This document shows positions 14,701-26,100 of a DNA stretch of 64,000 bases, one piece after another. Below the pieces are notes generated by a model. It worked only from the letters and a program-made list of their open reading frames with translations, ran no database searches and was not told the origin of the DNA. This DNA is from Planococcus citri. Lineage: Eukaryota; Arthropoda; Insecta; Hemiptera; Pseudococcidae. The stretch spans positions 15,562,001-15,626,000 of the forward strand of contig NC_088681.1 in NCBI RefSeq assembly GCF_950023065.1, written 5' to 3'. Made by a program: the position numbers and the translations under genes. Numbering within the stretch: the first letter of the stretch is position 1; each line of letters starts with the position of its first letter.

Positions 14701-17700
14701 CTCAGTTGCTAAGCTTCGTATTCACACCTATCGGTATATCAAAATACCTGCTGACGTATGTAGTAAGTCTTACATTAAATAGTAGGTAAGGAATAAGGAT
14801 CTAATCTATCAATCGCCAATACCTAATTCTACTTGGAAAAAATACGCACACAGGTGACATCGGCAACGAACTCGCACCGCTATTGTACAAAGGAGCAAAT
14901 TTTCAGCATAATGATCGAATTTCTAAACTAGCTCTACACACATAGGTAATGAGATTTTTTTGTTCTCTTTTTTGTAAATATCCACTCTTCATTTCTCCTT
15001 CGTCCATTTTACGTACCTTTAATTTATACGTGTACAATTTTTTATTCTTTATTTTTATTTTTTCGCCATAGGTTGATGCGTTATTGTCGTGTATATTGGC
15101 TTTCGTAATATTACTATAATGGATTGTGCATGCGGCGGAATGCTTGCGTTGTAATTATAATAGCGTTACGTAATACGTATTATATTATAATTTTTATGTT
15201 GTAATATTGTGTTATCGTGAAGCGGTGAACTTTTTTTTGTTTCATTTTTTCGTCCTTTTTTTTTTTCTTTGGTAGAAAATACGCGTATTTGGAAACTTAT
15301 CTGATTCCTTCGAAAGTTCAGATAGGCAAGGCGTATGGTATGAATATTATTGGTCGGAATTTAAAACTAGACTGTCTAAATGTGATTTGAAATGAGATGA
15401 GACATGAGAGACTTGGTGTATTCGAATGATTGATTAAACGAGGTGAAAATCGATGAAAATTTCCATATTTGCTGGATTCGTTTTGTGTGAGGAGGTTTTG
15501 TATTCCTAAAATATTGATATAGTTTTTCAAATCCTTTCATCTTTCGGATGATTAATATTGGGCTTGATGATTGAGTTTGCACTTCTCATTGGTATGAGTT
15601 TTGATGCAATTTTTCCACCATTAAAAAAAACTATCTTCGTGCATGTTCGTATCGATTCATCTATTCGTAAGTGCATGATCAGGGGATCACATTATATGAG
15701 TTAAGCACATTAAGCCTATAATTGTCGTTTTGAACTGCAGATGCTCGTACGTACATTGAAAATTTCTTTGTTTACCTAATTTTTTTTCATTTTTTTTATG
15801 TTTCAATGAAGCTAACAAAGGTAGCGTGGACACATGCCCATGAAAATTTGTCGACTGTAAATTTGAGTGCCACGATTGTTATTCGACTTGCCTATTCAGT
15901 ATTTTCAAAGGAATCAAGTTTTTAATGGAATACATTGTATAGATTGCGTATTTTTTCCCCGCTGATGTTTCAATTTGTTGACCACAAAAAGGAGAAAAAA
16001 ATTCGTCTATTTTTGTTTTAACGTTGGAGTATTTTACGTTGTTTAATTTATTTTCAGTGTGGCTTGAAATTTTTTTATTTTATTCGAGCTTATTAATTTT
16101 TTTGTATTTGTTTTTTAATTTTTTTTTAAATTTCCTATTTTTTGAACATTTTTTACCCGATTATGTACCTACATTGGAACCTTGTTCATAGTGAATTGTG
16201 ATAATTTAGATTCATTAGTGTAAAAACGTCTATAATATCAAACTGAAACCCTATCCTGGGCTGTGCCATGAGAATCTCGGCCCTTGAAACGAATAATGAG
16301 AACCCCCCCCCCCTTATAATTATTGGTCATTTAAATTAATGGGAAGGACCCTGAATTTCTCTAAAAGGGTCAAAGTTTTGCTCCAAAACCTACTAAATGC
16401 CATCTAAAATGCGATTGAAAACTGTGTTTTGCTTCAAAAACTACTAAATGAAAATTTTGTTTCATAACCTACAAAATGCATGCTTGTTTTTTTCTTCAAA
16501 ACCTGCTAACTGCAATTTTTACAAAAACAGAATGTATTTTTATTACTTTAAAGGAAAATACGTACAAAAAACATAAATTATATCGTTTCGATTAAAATAA
16601 ATCGAAGAGGAAACGTACATAGAAACTAAATAATACCATTTTGATTAAAATAAACCAAATAAACGAAACAAAACTTAGGATAGATCAATCTTCATAACTC
16701 GTGCATCATTATTCTTCTTCGGACACGGAGGTAATTATTGTGAAAATCACACATTTCATTTACATTAAAATAAACCAAATACACAAAACAAAACTTAGAA
16801 TAGATCTTCTTAACATGTTTATCTTTACGATTCTTCGGACATGGAGGTAATTGTGAAAATCTCGCGTAAAAACTCAAATCAGCAACACCTAACTTCCTAC
16901 TACTATATCAACTGAAGTCTAGACAGCATTTATAGTTTGATGTTCCTTTTTCAGATCAGCAATTTCTGGGGAGAGACTGTGTACCAAATTCAATATGTTG
17001 TTATTGGATTGGTTTTGCTGTTGAGGTTGCACAGTTTTTTCCTATGTTCCATTGATAGTTATTGTTAGACATTGATGTCCAAATTCCCATTCATGATGCT
17101 GGATACGGATTTCAGTCACTGTATTGGACGTTAAATTCACCGGTTCTTCGATTTCCAGGCCTTCTAGGATTTTTACCAACTTCCAAAAATTGTTATAGCC
17201 TTTGACTTTTGGCCAGCAGCTGATCTAATCAATACTGGAACTTTTGCTTCTTATGATCTAGTCCTTTGATGGACTCGTAACACTAAGCGATCTTGTAGGT
17301 TCATTTTGGCGTTTTAGCTGTTTTTCTTCTTTAGACTGTGTCGCCTTCTTGACTTTTCATTTAACTCGAACAGCAGGGCTTTTTTTTTACATATGAATTT
17401 TCTCAACTTCAGAATCACGAAGAATCTTATGATTGTACACTACTTTCTGTTGTGAATATGCAGTTCAAATCCTATAGTTTCATAATGTCGATCAGGTTTG
17501 TTTGTTAATTAATAAATAAATAAAGACGAGACGGATGCTAAGAATTAAATTAATTAAAAAAAAAAAAGAAAATTACACTTAAGTGAGAGTAAGAAAACTT
17601 TAAGAAAAATGAAAACAAATATTACGAAATTCCTTTTTGTCAAACTTATGATGGAGATTCCCTTTTTTTTCCAACAATGATTTTGCCATACAGCATGGAT

Positions 17701-20700
17701 AAATATTATTACCGTAAGTACCCTTGGCATTGTGATTGGATTTTCTCCTAAACAAAAGAACAACACTGTGTGAGCCATTTTACATGTATATAGTGTTCCA
17801 AAGAAAAGATAAAAGTGTGAGATTGAAGTCTAATTTTAGTGATTTGAATAAAATGTCGAACGTTATCTTACCTTCAGCGTCTAGATTTATGCGAAAACTG
17901 AATAACGTGATATTTGCTGCGATCCTAATTCTTCCATGCCGAATGACAACAGGAATGCTGTAAGTTCATTTGGGTTACCAATTTTGTTAATCTCGCGTTC
18001 CATTTTTAACAAACTTTTCTTTTTACACTTTCAACTTTCAAATTCACTTATAGGAACAATTTTTTTCTTCTTTTACTTACTTACTTGAAGTAATACTTTT
18101 TAACAAACTATTCAACTCAATGACACAAGGTATTCTGTCCTACCTACTGCGCCAAAAATAATTCTGTTAAGTTCCTCTGAGTCAAAATAAATAAAAATTA
18201 GTAACATTTTAAACAGGGATGGAAGAGCCTTGAATTCAGGGCTCCCGCTCTTGGCTCTGGCTCAGCTCCCCGCAAGTTTCAGCTCTGGCTCGCTCTTGGC
18301 TCTTGGCACTTTTTCTTTACATGAGCTCTTTGGCTCCTTGCTCGCTCCTCAATTCTTTCCGACTCCGCTCTTTGACTCTCGACTCCCTCTTCCAATTTCT
18401 CGGCTCCCACTCCAGCTCTGGCTCTGGCTCTTGGCTCTTTAAATTAGAGTTCAAAATTCGTGAAAAACGATGAAAAAAATGAAAATACACTGCATTTATT
18501 TTCATTTCATTTCTCAATGAGGAAAAAAACTTAGAAATTCTTCATTTTCTTCACAAATGTGAGTTAAAAGTTGAATTTTTGATAAAATTGTGCGCATTTT
18601 TCAACTTTTTTCTCTACTTTTAGGGAGCCAAAGAGCCTGAAAAATTTTGTGGGCTCCCACTCGGCTCTGGCTCTTTCCAGGTTAAAGACTCCTTATGATG
18701 ATGGCTCTCTTGAGTAAAATAAGGAGCTCTTTTGCAAGAGAGCTCGTGATGTTTTTCTGCACTTTCATTTATTTGGCTCTTGGCTCTGGCTCTAGCTCCT
18801 CAAAAAATCCGGCTCTTTCAGACTCTGGCTCCGGCTCGCTCCCGGCTCTTCCATCCCTGATTTTAAATAAAATTTAATCATGCAATTTTAGACATAAAAG
18901 ACAAATAAAATTCTAAAATAATACATGCATAAATAATTAAATCAATTTACAACAACATCGGGTTCATTTTAATAAAATAAATAGTAGCTGAATGGAAAAA
19001 ATTTGAATTGAAAAAATCGGCAGTTGGAATGCTGGCGTAATTGAAGATATCGAATTTTTGCAGCTAGCTTCTCACAAAATTGAGATAAACTTGAAATATC
19101 AGTTTTCGTGAATTGAATAAAATATTTTGACTTGATAATATTGAAATCTTATTGTTCTTGAATTTTAAATATTTAACAATGGACAAAATAGTTAAACTCA
19201 GTGAAAATTGAACTAAATTTTGATTTCTATGTAAAAACTCAAATTTCTGCAACTTTAAATATTATGCTTTGACAGTAAGAACCTTGAGGATTTGCAATTC
19301 AACACTGACTGTTTGACTTGACAAAAACAGAGAAAGAACTGGACAATTTTGTAGTGAATCTGCAAGTATTTATAATAAAAGGGTCAAAAAATGGGCAGAA
19401 ACATGGGTAAAAAAAAATGTGGTGCCAGTTTGGCGGAGTATGATCTCATCGATATGACAATTTCACTCAAAGGTGTTCTAAAAACAGAACCTTTTAAACT
19501 TTACATGAAATTCACATTTGGGTGGCTGCTGAATTATAATGGAAAATCGCAATAAATTAGCAGCAGGCCACCAAAAGGTGCAATAAATGTCAAAAAAGGT
19601 GCAATAAATGTCAAAAAAGGTGTTTTAAAGGAAACAAACAAGAAGGCTTAAAGTGTCGAATGCGTCGAGAGTGAGGAATCATGAAATTCGCATAACAGCG
19701 CAGTGGGCTAGTGGGTATAGGAAAGGGAGAGAAAAAAACACTGTGAAGTATCGTACATAACTACCCCTAACATACTGGCCTATTGGTACCCAAGTATTCC
19801 TCAACATGTATCTTATGCAATTGTCTTAGAAATAAGTGCAATGTAATTAAATAAGAATAGGAATCAATAAAAATAGTTGTCGAAATGCAATATAATTGTA
19901 TTTAGGTACATAGCAGGTATGTAATGTGATTTAATATAAGTGCATATCAAAATTAAAAGTGCATAAAAGGAGCTGAATTGGGGCGAATATAACATAAAAC
20001 ACAATTTATATTATTTTTCAATACATAAACAAACTTTACATATTGTACAATTAAATGTTGGCCAACTTTTTGAACAAAAAGTGGCACCTTCCAGTTTCTA
20101 TTAAATTGGGAAAATGATCAATCTCGTTGATGCACACTGAATTTGATGGAAGAGGTACTAAGGCATTTTTAGCAACCAATTTTGGTTTTATAGAATTTTG
20201 TAAACTAGTGCTAGTTCAACCAAGTTTCACTTTTCTAGCTCTTACTAATGAACTGGCAATTTCATACCAGAATTTTTTCAATCATATTCTTCACCTGTTT
20301 GCTCATACTTCTGCTATATTATAGTAACCATCTGCTTAGAGAAGTTTGCTTTGGCCTTCTCAAAGCATTTGTTTTTGCAAATCTTTTTGATGTAAGATTC
20401 AGCTGACGTATAATCAAAAGATCAAAGATAATTCATCAATTGATATGTTTTGAAGCCGGCGCATAAATCGACTTTTGCTTCAGACGGCGTAATGCCCACT
20501 TCTTTCACAAAACGTAACTTTTCATAAACATACTAGAATGGCGCTTCATTTGGGTTCTGTTTGTAAATGTCTTGAGAAACAGCTCTTCGAATTTTTCCCA
20601 TGTTGAAAATTTGTCTTGATGAAAGAGCAGCCAGCTCTTGGCAGCACTTTAGAGCTTACTTCATGCAGTATCAGAGTTTGATTTTGGCGGGCCACTGGTT

Positions 20701-21880
20701 AGTTCTCATTCTCAACTTCGTTTTGAAGCTGGACAACCATTCCTTGGCCTCTGGGACAGAAACGTTGCCATGAAAATTCGGTACATTGGTAGTCTGATAG
20801 CCGCTGCCAGCAATTTTTAACACAACTGTTAGGGTGATATGAGTAAAAACGCAAAATTTCATAATCGCGCAATAAAATTGCATTATGAAAAATTACACTG
20901 TATAACATCTGACTCCATACTAAACTATAAAAACGAATATGTCTCGTAAGAAATTACCACTACTACTACACAAAATATAGATTCTACTGTGTACTAATAC
21001 TAACTATGTATAACTCCTCATACAAGGTTAGGAACTATGTTTTCCGAATATAGCTGATTGATGCTGCCAAGATGCACCTAGAGATGCTGGCGAGCAACAT
21101 ACTGCTTAGATAGGGAAGGTGGAAGGGTGAGACGAGGTACTGGAACACTGGAACACCCTTGGTGGGAGACTTCTAACGTGGATGTGTGAGAAAAGGCAGG
21201 AACGTGATTTGTAACCAGTACCTACCCCTATATCATCCGCGAGGTACTAAGATAGAAACGGCTGAAGCCAGTTTCTGTACTGGGGCGCGAGAGCATGGAG
21301 AAACGGTTGGTACCTCATTTCTAACTGGCAGGAGAACAAACTGGAACTATCTTAACAGAAACTTCAAAATTCTCGTTGTCATTTTGAGAATTTTGCTTTC
21401 TTGTGTTTCCCATGATTGATGGAAAACACTCACAATTGGTTTATAGTGAGAATGGACATTAAAAATGGTAAAAACGGACTTTTTTGGTAGGCATTATTGA
21501 CACAAATATGCAAAATTTGTGAAAAAATTGCAAAGTACCATTGATGCGACTTCATTCCAGTTCTGTATAATGAAACGAACATATCTGTGAGGTCCATATC
21601 TCCCATATTTTGGTTATATACTTTCACAATTTTGGGCATTGTGCACTAATTTCTTCCATTATTGAGGTGGCTTAATAATGCATGTAGTGCATTGATTCAT
21701 TAGTTTTGATGCATCACCCCAGACCTAATAATTATGGGGTTTCAGTTTGAATATTCATCGATGTTAATAAAACAACACTTGATATTAAATTTTATTCTTT
21801 AATCATTATTTTCAGTGAATGATATAAACGCTTGGCGATTGGGTAAAATAGACGAAGTTGATTTTGAAACGTCCGTTTGA
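2694..21880 (+). CDS. Popeye domain-containing protein (partial, 3' part)
   Basis: Coding exons: 2694-2796, 6319-6459, 6843-6993 and 21816-21880. They join in phase to give the last 152 residues. Popeye proteins are membrane proteins that bind cAMP through a cytoplasmic Popeye domain. The first exon carries the family signature FLDSPEW (the conserved DSPE), followed across the splice by FFQ and VSITAMEE; the second continues LLWHRDKLKLSII and HILSRDVV. The N-terminal membrane helices and the start of the domain are not in the window. The last exon ends in ETSV-stop, which resembles a PDZ-binding C terminus. All junctions have GT/AG ends. The 14.8 kb last intron contains an alternative end exon at 14854-14945. 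Family assignment is firm; the exact paralogue is not resolved. Confidence 0.92.
3520..4270. repeat. Tandem repeat, unit about 130-160 bp
   Basis: At least five diverged copies of a unit reading roughly 'ttcaaatattttgacaa ... tatgtttt ... cccaaattgggtcat ... ggatttttgaaaatgt'. Copies start near 3655, 3785, 3915, 4105 and 4235. The short ORFs here are by-products of the repeat. Confidence 0.75.
4975..5751. mobile_element. Possible short inverted-repeat element
   Basis: The left end aggtaaactcgtaac and the right end gttatgagtttacct are near-perfect inverted repeats. Related words (aaactcataacgttttg, caaaacgttatgagttt) occur just inside both ends. No ORF and no clear target duplication were seen, so this is tentative. 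Confidence 0.4.
6319..6459 (+). CDS. POPDC exon, C-terminal part of Popeye domain
   Basis: Acceptor ..CATTACAG ends at 6318 and donor GTTGGT starts at 6460. Exactly 47 codons in phase 0: VSITAMEESKILLWHRDK ... DKFLQTVLDHIL ... VVNKLIQ. It has high coding character against AT-rich flanks. Confidence 0.93.
6843..6993 (+). CDS. POPDC exon after Popeye domain
   Basis: Acceptor ..CTGTACAG ends at 6842 and donor GTAAGA starts at 6994. Fifty codons plus one base. The encoded segment (VNEAVTASMNGHLPNN ... ITALISRQLQ) is Asn/Asp/Ser-rich, as expected for the variable tail beyond the domain. The single leftover base can join either of two downstream exons, 14854 or 21816, in frame. Confidence 0.9.
8280..9120. 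repeat. Tandem repeat, unit about 125-145 bp
   Basis: Six or seven diverged copies of a unit containing 'gtgctaatttcgaattt', 'cttttttgatacgagtc', 'cccacattaagctc' and 'gtgacgtatggtttgttgg'. Copies start near 8290, 8420, 8555, 8690, 8835, 8955 and 9095. Confidence 0.75.
12750..14060. repeat. ATCGAT-rich satellite array (orientation 1)
   Basis: The array is built from half-units of about 125-135 bp that alternate between two types, giving a higher-order period near 260 bp. One type carries 'gattaatcgaatcaaaa', the other 'gattaatcgaacccaaaaa'; both carry 'atcgatctatttgcgattt' and palindromes such as ATCGAT, TCGA and GATCATGATC. Clear copies start near 13270, 13408, 13534, 13668, 13793 and 13916. 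The same satellite occurs reversed at 38330-40280. Confidence 0.85.
14854..14945 (+). CDS. Alternative POPDC terminal exon
   Basis: Acceptor ..CGCACACAG ends at 14853. Joined to the leftover base of the exon ending at 6993, it reads GDIGNELAPLLYKGANF ... KLALHT and stops at TAG 14943-14945. A donor-like GTAATG follows the stop directly, so the block could be the end of an alternative transcript or a cassette whose inclusion ends the protein early. The encoded end lacks the ETSV terminus of the 21816 exon. Evidence is phase, splice sites and open frame only. Confidence 0.5.
16645..16860. repeat. Direct duplication of about 110 bp
   Basis: Two adjacent copies share 'aaataaaccaaat', 'caaaacttag', 'atagatc' and 'ggaggtaatt'. 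No gene is associated. Confidence 0.6.
18214..18859. mobile_element. hAT-type MITE, GAGCC-rich, with 8 bp target duplication
   Basis: The ends are CAGGGATGGAAGAGCC and its inverse GGCTCTTCCATCCCTG. The element is flanked on both sides by the perfect 8 bp duplication ATTTTAAA (18206-18213 and 18860-18867), the size made by hAT transposases. The inside is a degenerate run of 'ggctctggctc' words and encodes no transposase. A truncated, reversed relative is at 31957-32514. Confidence 0.9.
20330..20905 (-). pseudogene. Decayed retrotransposon Gag-like sequence
   Basis: Read on the minus strand, broken frames give a Gag-like order: VPNFHGNVSVPEAKEWL and NQWPAKIKL, then CCQELAALSS, then TWEKFEELFLKTF in a shifted frame, then RFVKEVGITPSEAK. 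The pattern of an 'F.G....A..WL' start followed by 'W..F...F...F' is typical of Ty3/gypsy-like or related Gag proteins. Several stops and frameshifts show it is dead. No LTRs or pol were identified. Confidence 0.5.
21430..21639 (-). pseudogene. piggyBac-type transposase fragment
   Basis: A 69-residue open piece reads VKVYNQNMGDMDLTDMFVSLYR followed by KSHQWYFAIFSQILHICVNN and AY. This matches the late part of the piggyBac/PGBD transposase core (typical form: YN..MGGVD..D.....YR...KS.KWY..IF...LDI...NAY). Only a small internal piece is present, with no N-terminal region, so it is a relic inside the POPDC intron. Confidence 0.75.
21816..21880 (+). CDS. POPDC terminal coding exon with ETSV end
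   Basis: Acceptor ..TATTTTCAG ends at 21815. Two leading bases complete a Val codon with the exon ending at 6993; the frame then reads NDINAWRLGKIDEVDFETSV and stops at TGA 21878-21880. The C terminus fits a class I PDZ ligand (S/T-x-V). Confidence 0.85.
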
Positions 21881-23030
21881 AAAAATAAAGGATCTCGTTA
21901 TATGAATTATTTTCTACAGAAGAGTTGTGTAGGTTTTTGTTTTGTTCTTTTGTTTTTCCTCAACGTACAAAAATATTTTGTTTTTGGTATAAGTTTTATA
22001 ATACTTACTAATTAATAATCTTCCTAAAATTTAAGCATTAATTTTTGTAACTCGTGTAAACCATGTTGTATTTTTTTTCTCGGTAGTTGATAAAACTAAC
22101 TTGTGTTTGTTTTGTGTGTATGTAATTTGATACAAAAAATTTATTTTTTCAATTGTACACAATTACCTTGAAAAAGAAAAAGATTTTATAATAGATTAAG
22201 TCCGAGGACAAAGTTTCCTTCGAATGAAAGTATTGTTTTGTATTGCGTATACTTTTATACTTAGTTTTTAATATGTTTCTCAAGTTTATTTCTATTTTGT
22301 GCCACAAGTTCTGAGAACATTGTAAGCTACCACAGAGTGAAAGGATAACGTGAGGGTTGTTTTTTTTCTTCGTTTTGTTCTTAGTCTTACTATTCTAATC
22401 ATTAAATGTAAGGTGTTTTTTTTAATATTCTTTGAGTTTTGAGTAGTTGAATTTTCTAATTGTATAATGATAGACCTGGTTTGCCTTCCTTTTGTAGTTG
22501 CGTCATCTCTGGTTTCGTTGCATTTATGTAGTATGGGGATTGTAATTTTGTAGTTACTCGCACAGATCCGTATATTTTTGAAATTTTTTTATACTAAAGG
22601 GGACCATTGTGTTATTTAACGCGCAGCTATTGGGAGGGTTTTTATATCGCCTTCGTGGTCTTTTTTTTCTAGTCCTTATTTTTTCAATCCCACTATTTAT
22701 AGGGAGCTTCTCAAAATAGTATCTGAATGATTTTCGTTTTGTTTTAGGAGTGTTTTAAGTAGTGTATTTTTCTTTTTTTTTATATTCAAAGTATTAACAT
22801 CACTGTAATGTCAACCTCTGTGGTATTAATAAATCATTATTAAATGTGATATTTTCAGATTATAACTATACTGTATTATTAGTTTTGTTTTTCTGTTGTT
22901 GTTTTAATTTTTTTTTTTTGTAATTGTATTAAGGAAGTGAACGTACGCTACGTATTTTAATGGAAATTGAATTTGTAATGAAAGTGTACCTATGGATAAT
23001 TTTATAAAGAATATCAATGAGTAAAATAAA
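21881..23030 (+). other. Probable POPDC 3' UTR with polyadenylation signals
   Basis: AT-rich, T-run-rich sequence after the stop. AATAAA occurs almost at once after the stop (about 21886), at 22828-22833 and at 23025-23030. The last is followed by the start of a tandem repeat array, so I place the likely transcript end near 23050. This is inferred without transcript data. Confidence 0.5.
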
Positions 23031-23189
23031 GATTGATGAAACTGAAGTTGTGGTTTATTGTGGTTCATTTTTTCTAGTTTGCTGTAAAAGCCACTTCTGA
23101 TTTTGAAAAGCTCATTTATTTTATTCCATATTATAGCAGGAAACTTTGCGATTTTGCACAGCTCTCTGAAACTCACAAAATTGATTCAA

Positions 23190-26100
23190 AAGTTCCAGTT
23201 TCAGGTTCCTGTATTCTCCTAATGAAATTGGTCAATGTTACATCAAATATATGCTAAAATGACCAAACTTTGCACTTTGGGGTCAAATTGGTCTCGGAAA
23301 TGGTTTCCTCGTGACCAAAAAGCTGACCTACGATCTTCATACGCTTCAAAGTTCACCCTAAAGCTAAGGAAAAAATTTCAAATATATGACTTATGACTAT
23401 GGCGCTATCTGTAATGTAAACAGTGAACTAGATGCTTAAAAAGAGGACAAATTTAGTGAAGAAATACATGCAGCGCTGCAGACGGCAAAGTCAGGAACTT
23501 CCTTTGTTATGTGGAAAAACGAGTAGAAATTACCTTTTTATGTACTTATTCAAAATGAGGATTACAAAAGAACTTCTCGTTTTCACCGCCTGAAGCGCTG
23601 CATAATAAATTTGGAAATTTGTTCTCCCGTTAAGGGAGTTGTTACTTGTTTCACCTATCATGGTATAGATGGCGCTGCTATCACGTTTTCAAAATTGAGC
23701 TTTTTACCCGAATGAAAGCCAAATAGGGTGAACGAATAGTCGATTACCACTAATTGAGCATCGCTGATCACGTCAAGCTCGTTTGTTTCATTCGATCGAG
23801 CTTTTTTGTAATTAAAAATTTAACTTTTTTGAGAAAAAGCTTAATTTCAATGGAAACTTTGAGCTTTTTGACAGAACCAACACCGGAAACGAATCCTCTG
23901 TGTGTCAAAACCCCCCACTACATCCGTTCGTACAGTATGAAAACCTCTCTAAAGCTCAGAATATTGATTCAAAAGTTCAAGTATTAGGAGTATCGAACCT
24001 ATTAATACGAGGGCTGATCAAAATGTTATTGGACAATCCACATATTTTGGGTTTAATATAATGTTAGCGAGTTCGTAAACATACCGTTGGAAAGAGCAAA
24101 CCTTCCTCTTTCCAACGAGATAATAAAAAGTTGTGTGCGTCGAAGGACACGCGAGCTAATCCGCTTTAAACGAACCTACCTCGAGACCAGTCTGCGAATT
24201 TTGGGTTTGTTGTTAGAGTAGCGCGCGAGTTCGAAGTTCAACTGCGGTTGAATAAATCGTTTTTCAAATATTTTAATGTTATGAATGCAGTGTATGGGAA
24301 CTCTATTAAACGTGTGACAGTGCATTTTGGGTAAAAATTTTTTTTTAATGGTTTCGAAAGTGTCGAAAACAATGAAAATGGTGGTTGGCCTGTCACATCT
24401 TGAAGTCCGGAAAACACAGGCTGAAATAATCCTGGCGAGTTCGTTAATATGTCGCTGGAAAGAGCAAACCTTCCTCTTTCCAACGAGATAAAAAAAAATG
24501 TGTGGGTTGAAGGACACGCGAGCTAATCCGCTTCAAACGAACACATCCTCAAGACCAGCGTGCAAAAGTTTGTGTTTGTTGCAATGTTGTCGTTTAGAGC
24601 AATGTGTGAGTTTGAAGTATTGCTCAAAAGGGGGAATATTTTAAGGGGGATATTAATTTTGACTCCAATGTTCGCCGTAGACTTGTTAAATAAAATTTTT
24701 GAGCGCTTTTTGTACGTTTTTTTTCACTAAATCAAAAATTCGCAGAACACACCTGAGGCACCACCCTTCAAACCGCTACAGTTTGAGAACCCCTTCACAT
24801 AGAAAACCCGTCGTACGCTTGTTTTGTAGAGGAAGGTTTGCTCTTTCCAACGGTATGTTTACGAACTCGCTACCATTATTTTAAACCCAAAATATGGGAT
24901 TGTCCAATAACATTTTGATCAGCCCTCGTATCCCATATTCTCCTAATGAAATTGGTCTCATTTATCATCTAATATACTCAAAAATGACTAAAATTAGCAA
25001 ATATGAACTTTTTTAAAATTGAGATTTTTGACAGAATGAAAGCCAAATAGGGTGTACGAATAGACAATTATCACTAATTAATCATCGCTGATCACGTCAA
25101 GCTCATTCATTTTAAGCGTCGGAGCTTTTTTGTACTTGAAAGTTCAACTTTTTTGAAAAAAAGCTTCATTTCACGAGGAACTTTGAGCTTTTTGGCAGAA
25201 CCAACACCGGAAATAAATTCTCCGCCCTTCAAAACCCTCCATTCGTACTGTTCGTACAGCCTGAAAAGCTCTCTAAAGCTCACAATATTGATTCAAAAGT
25301 TCAAGTATTAGGAGTGTAGAACCCTCTGATATCTCATATTCTCCTAATGAAATTGGTCTCATTTAGCATCAAATACTCGAAAATGACAAAAATGAGCAAA
25401 TATGAACTTTTTCAAAATTGAACTTTTCAACCGAATAAAAGCCAGATAGTTTGTACGAATAGTCGATTATCACTAATTCGGCATCGCTGACCACGTCAAG
25501 CTCGTTAGTTTTGATCAAGCGAGCTTTTTTCTACCTGAAAGTACAACTTTTATGAAAAAAAGCTTCATTTCAGAGGGAACATTGAGCTTTTTGGCAGAAC
25601 CAACCCCGGAAACAAATTCGCCGTACCCAAAAACCCCCTTATTCGTACACTTCGTACAGCCTAAAAAGCTCTCTAAAAGCTCGCAAAATTGATTCAAAAG
25701 TTGAAGTATTAGGAGTATCGAACCTCCTAATACTCTATATTCTCCTAATGAAATTGGGCTCATTTAGCATCTTTTATGCTTGAAAATGATAAAAATTGAT
25801 AAATTTCTACTTTTTCATAATTGAGCTTTTCAGCCGAATAAAAGCCAAATAATTTGTACGAATAGTCGATTATCACTAATTTGGAATCGCTGATCACGTC
25901 AAGCTCGTTTATTTCAAGCGTCGAAGCTTTTTTGTACCTGAAAGTTCAACTTTTCTGAAAAAGAGCTTCATTTCACTGCGAACTTTGAGCTTTTTGGCAA
26001 AACCAACACCGGAAACGAATTCGCCGTACCCAATAACCCGCTTATTCGTGCACTTCGTACCGCCTAAAAAGCTCTCTAAAGCTCGCAAAATCAATTCAAA

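Larger units (their letters stand above)
6994..14853 (+). other. POPDC intron with repeats, no gene seen
   Basis: The stretch holds a tandem array (8280-9120), a poly-T run near 9290-9313, a TC-rich microsatellite near 10487-10512, a GACGAT/GAC microsatellite near 11070-11100 and the ATCGAT satellite (12750-14060). A more GC-balanced patch at 10590-10760 has an open frame, but I see no family motif or splice structure there. Confidence 0.6.
14946..21815 (+). other. POPDC intron with decayed transposons
   Basis: Contains a short duplication near 16645-16860, a hAT-type MITE at 18214-18859, a broken Gag-like block at 20330-20905 and a piggyBac fragment at 21430-21639. The stretch 16870-18200 looks like decayed repeat with many stops; I see no gene in it. 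Confidence 0.55.
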
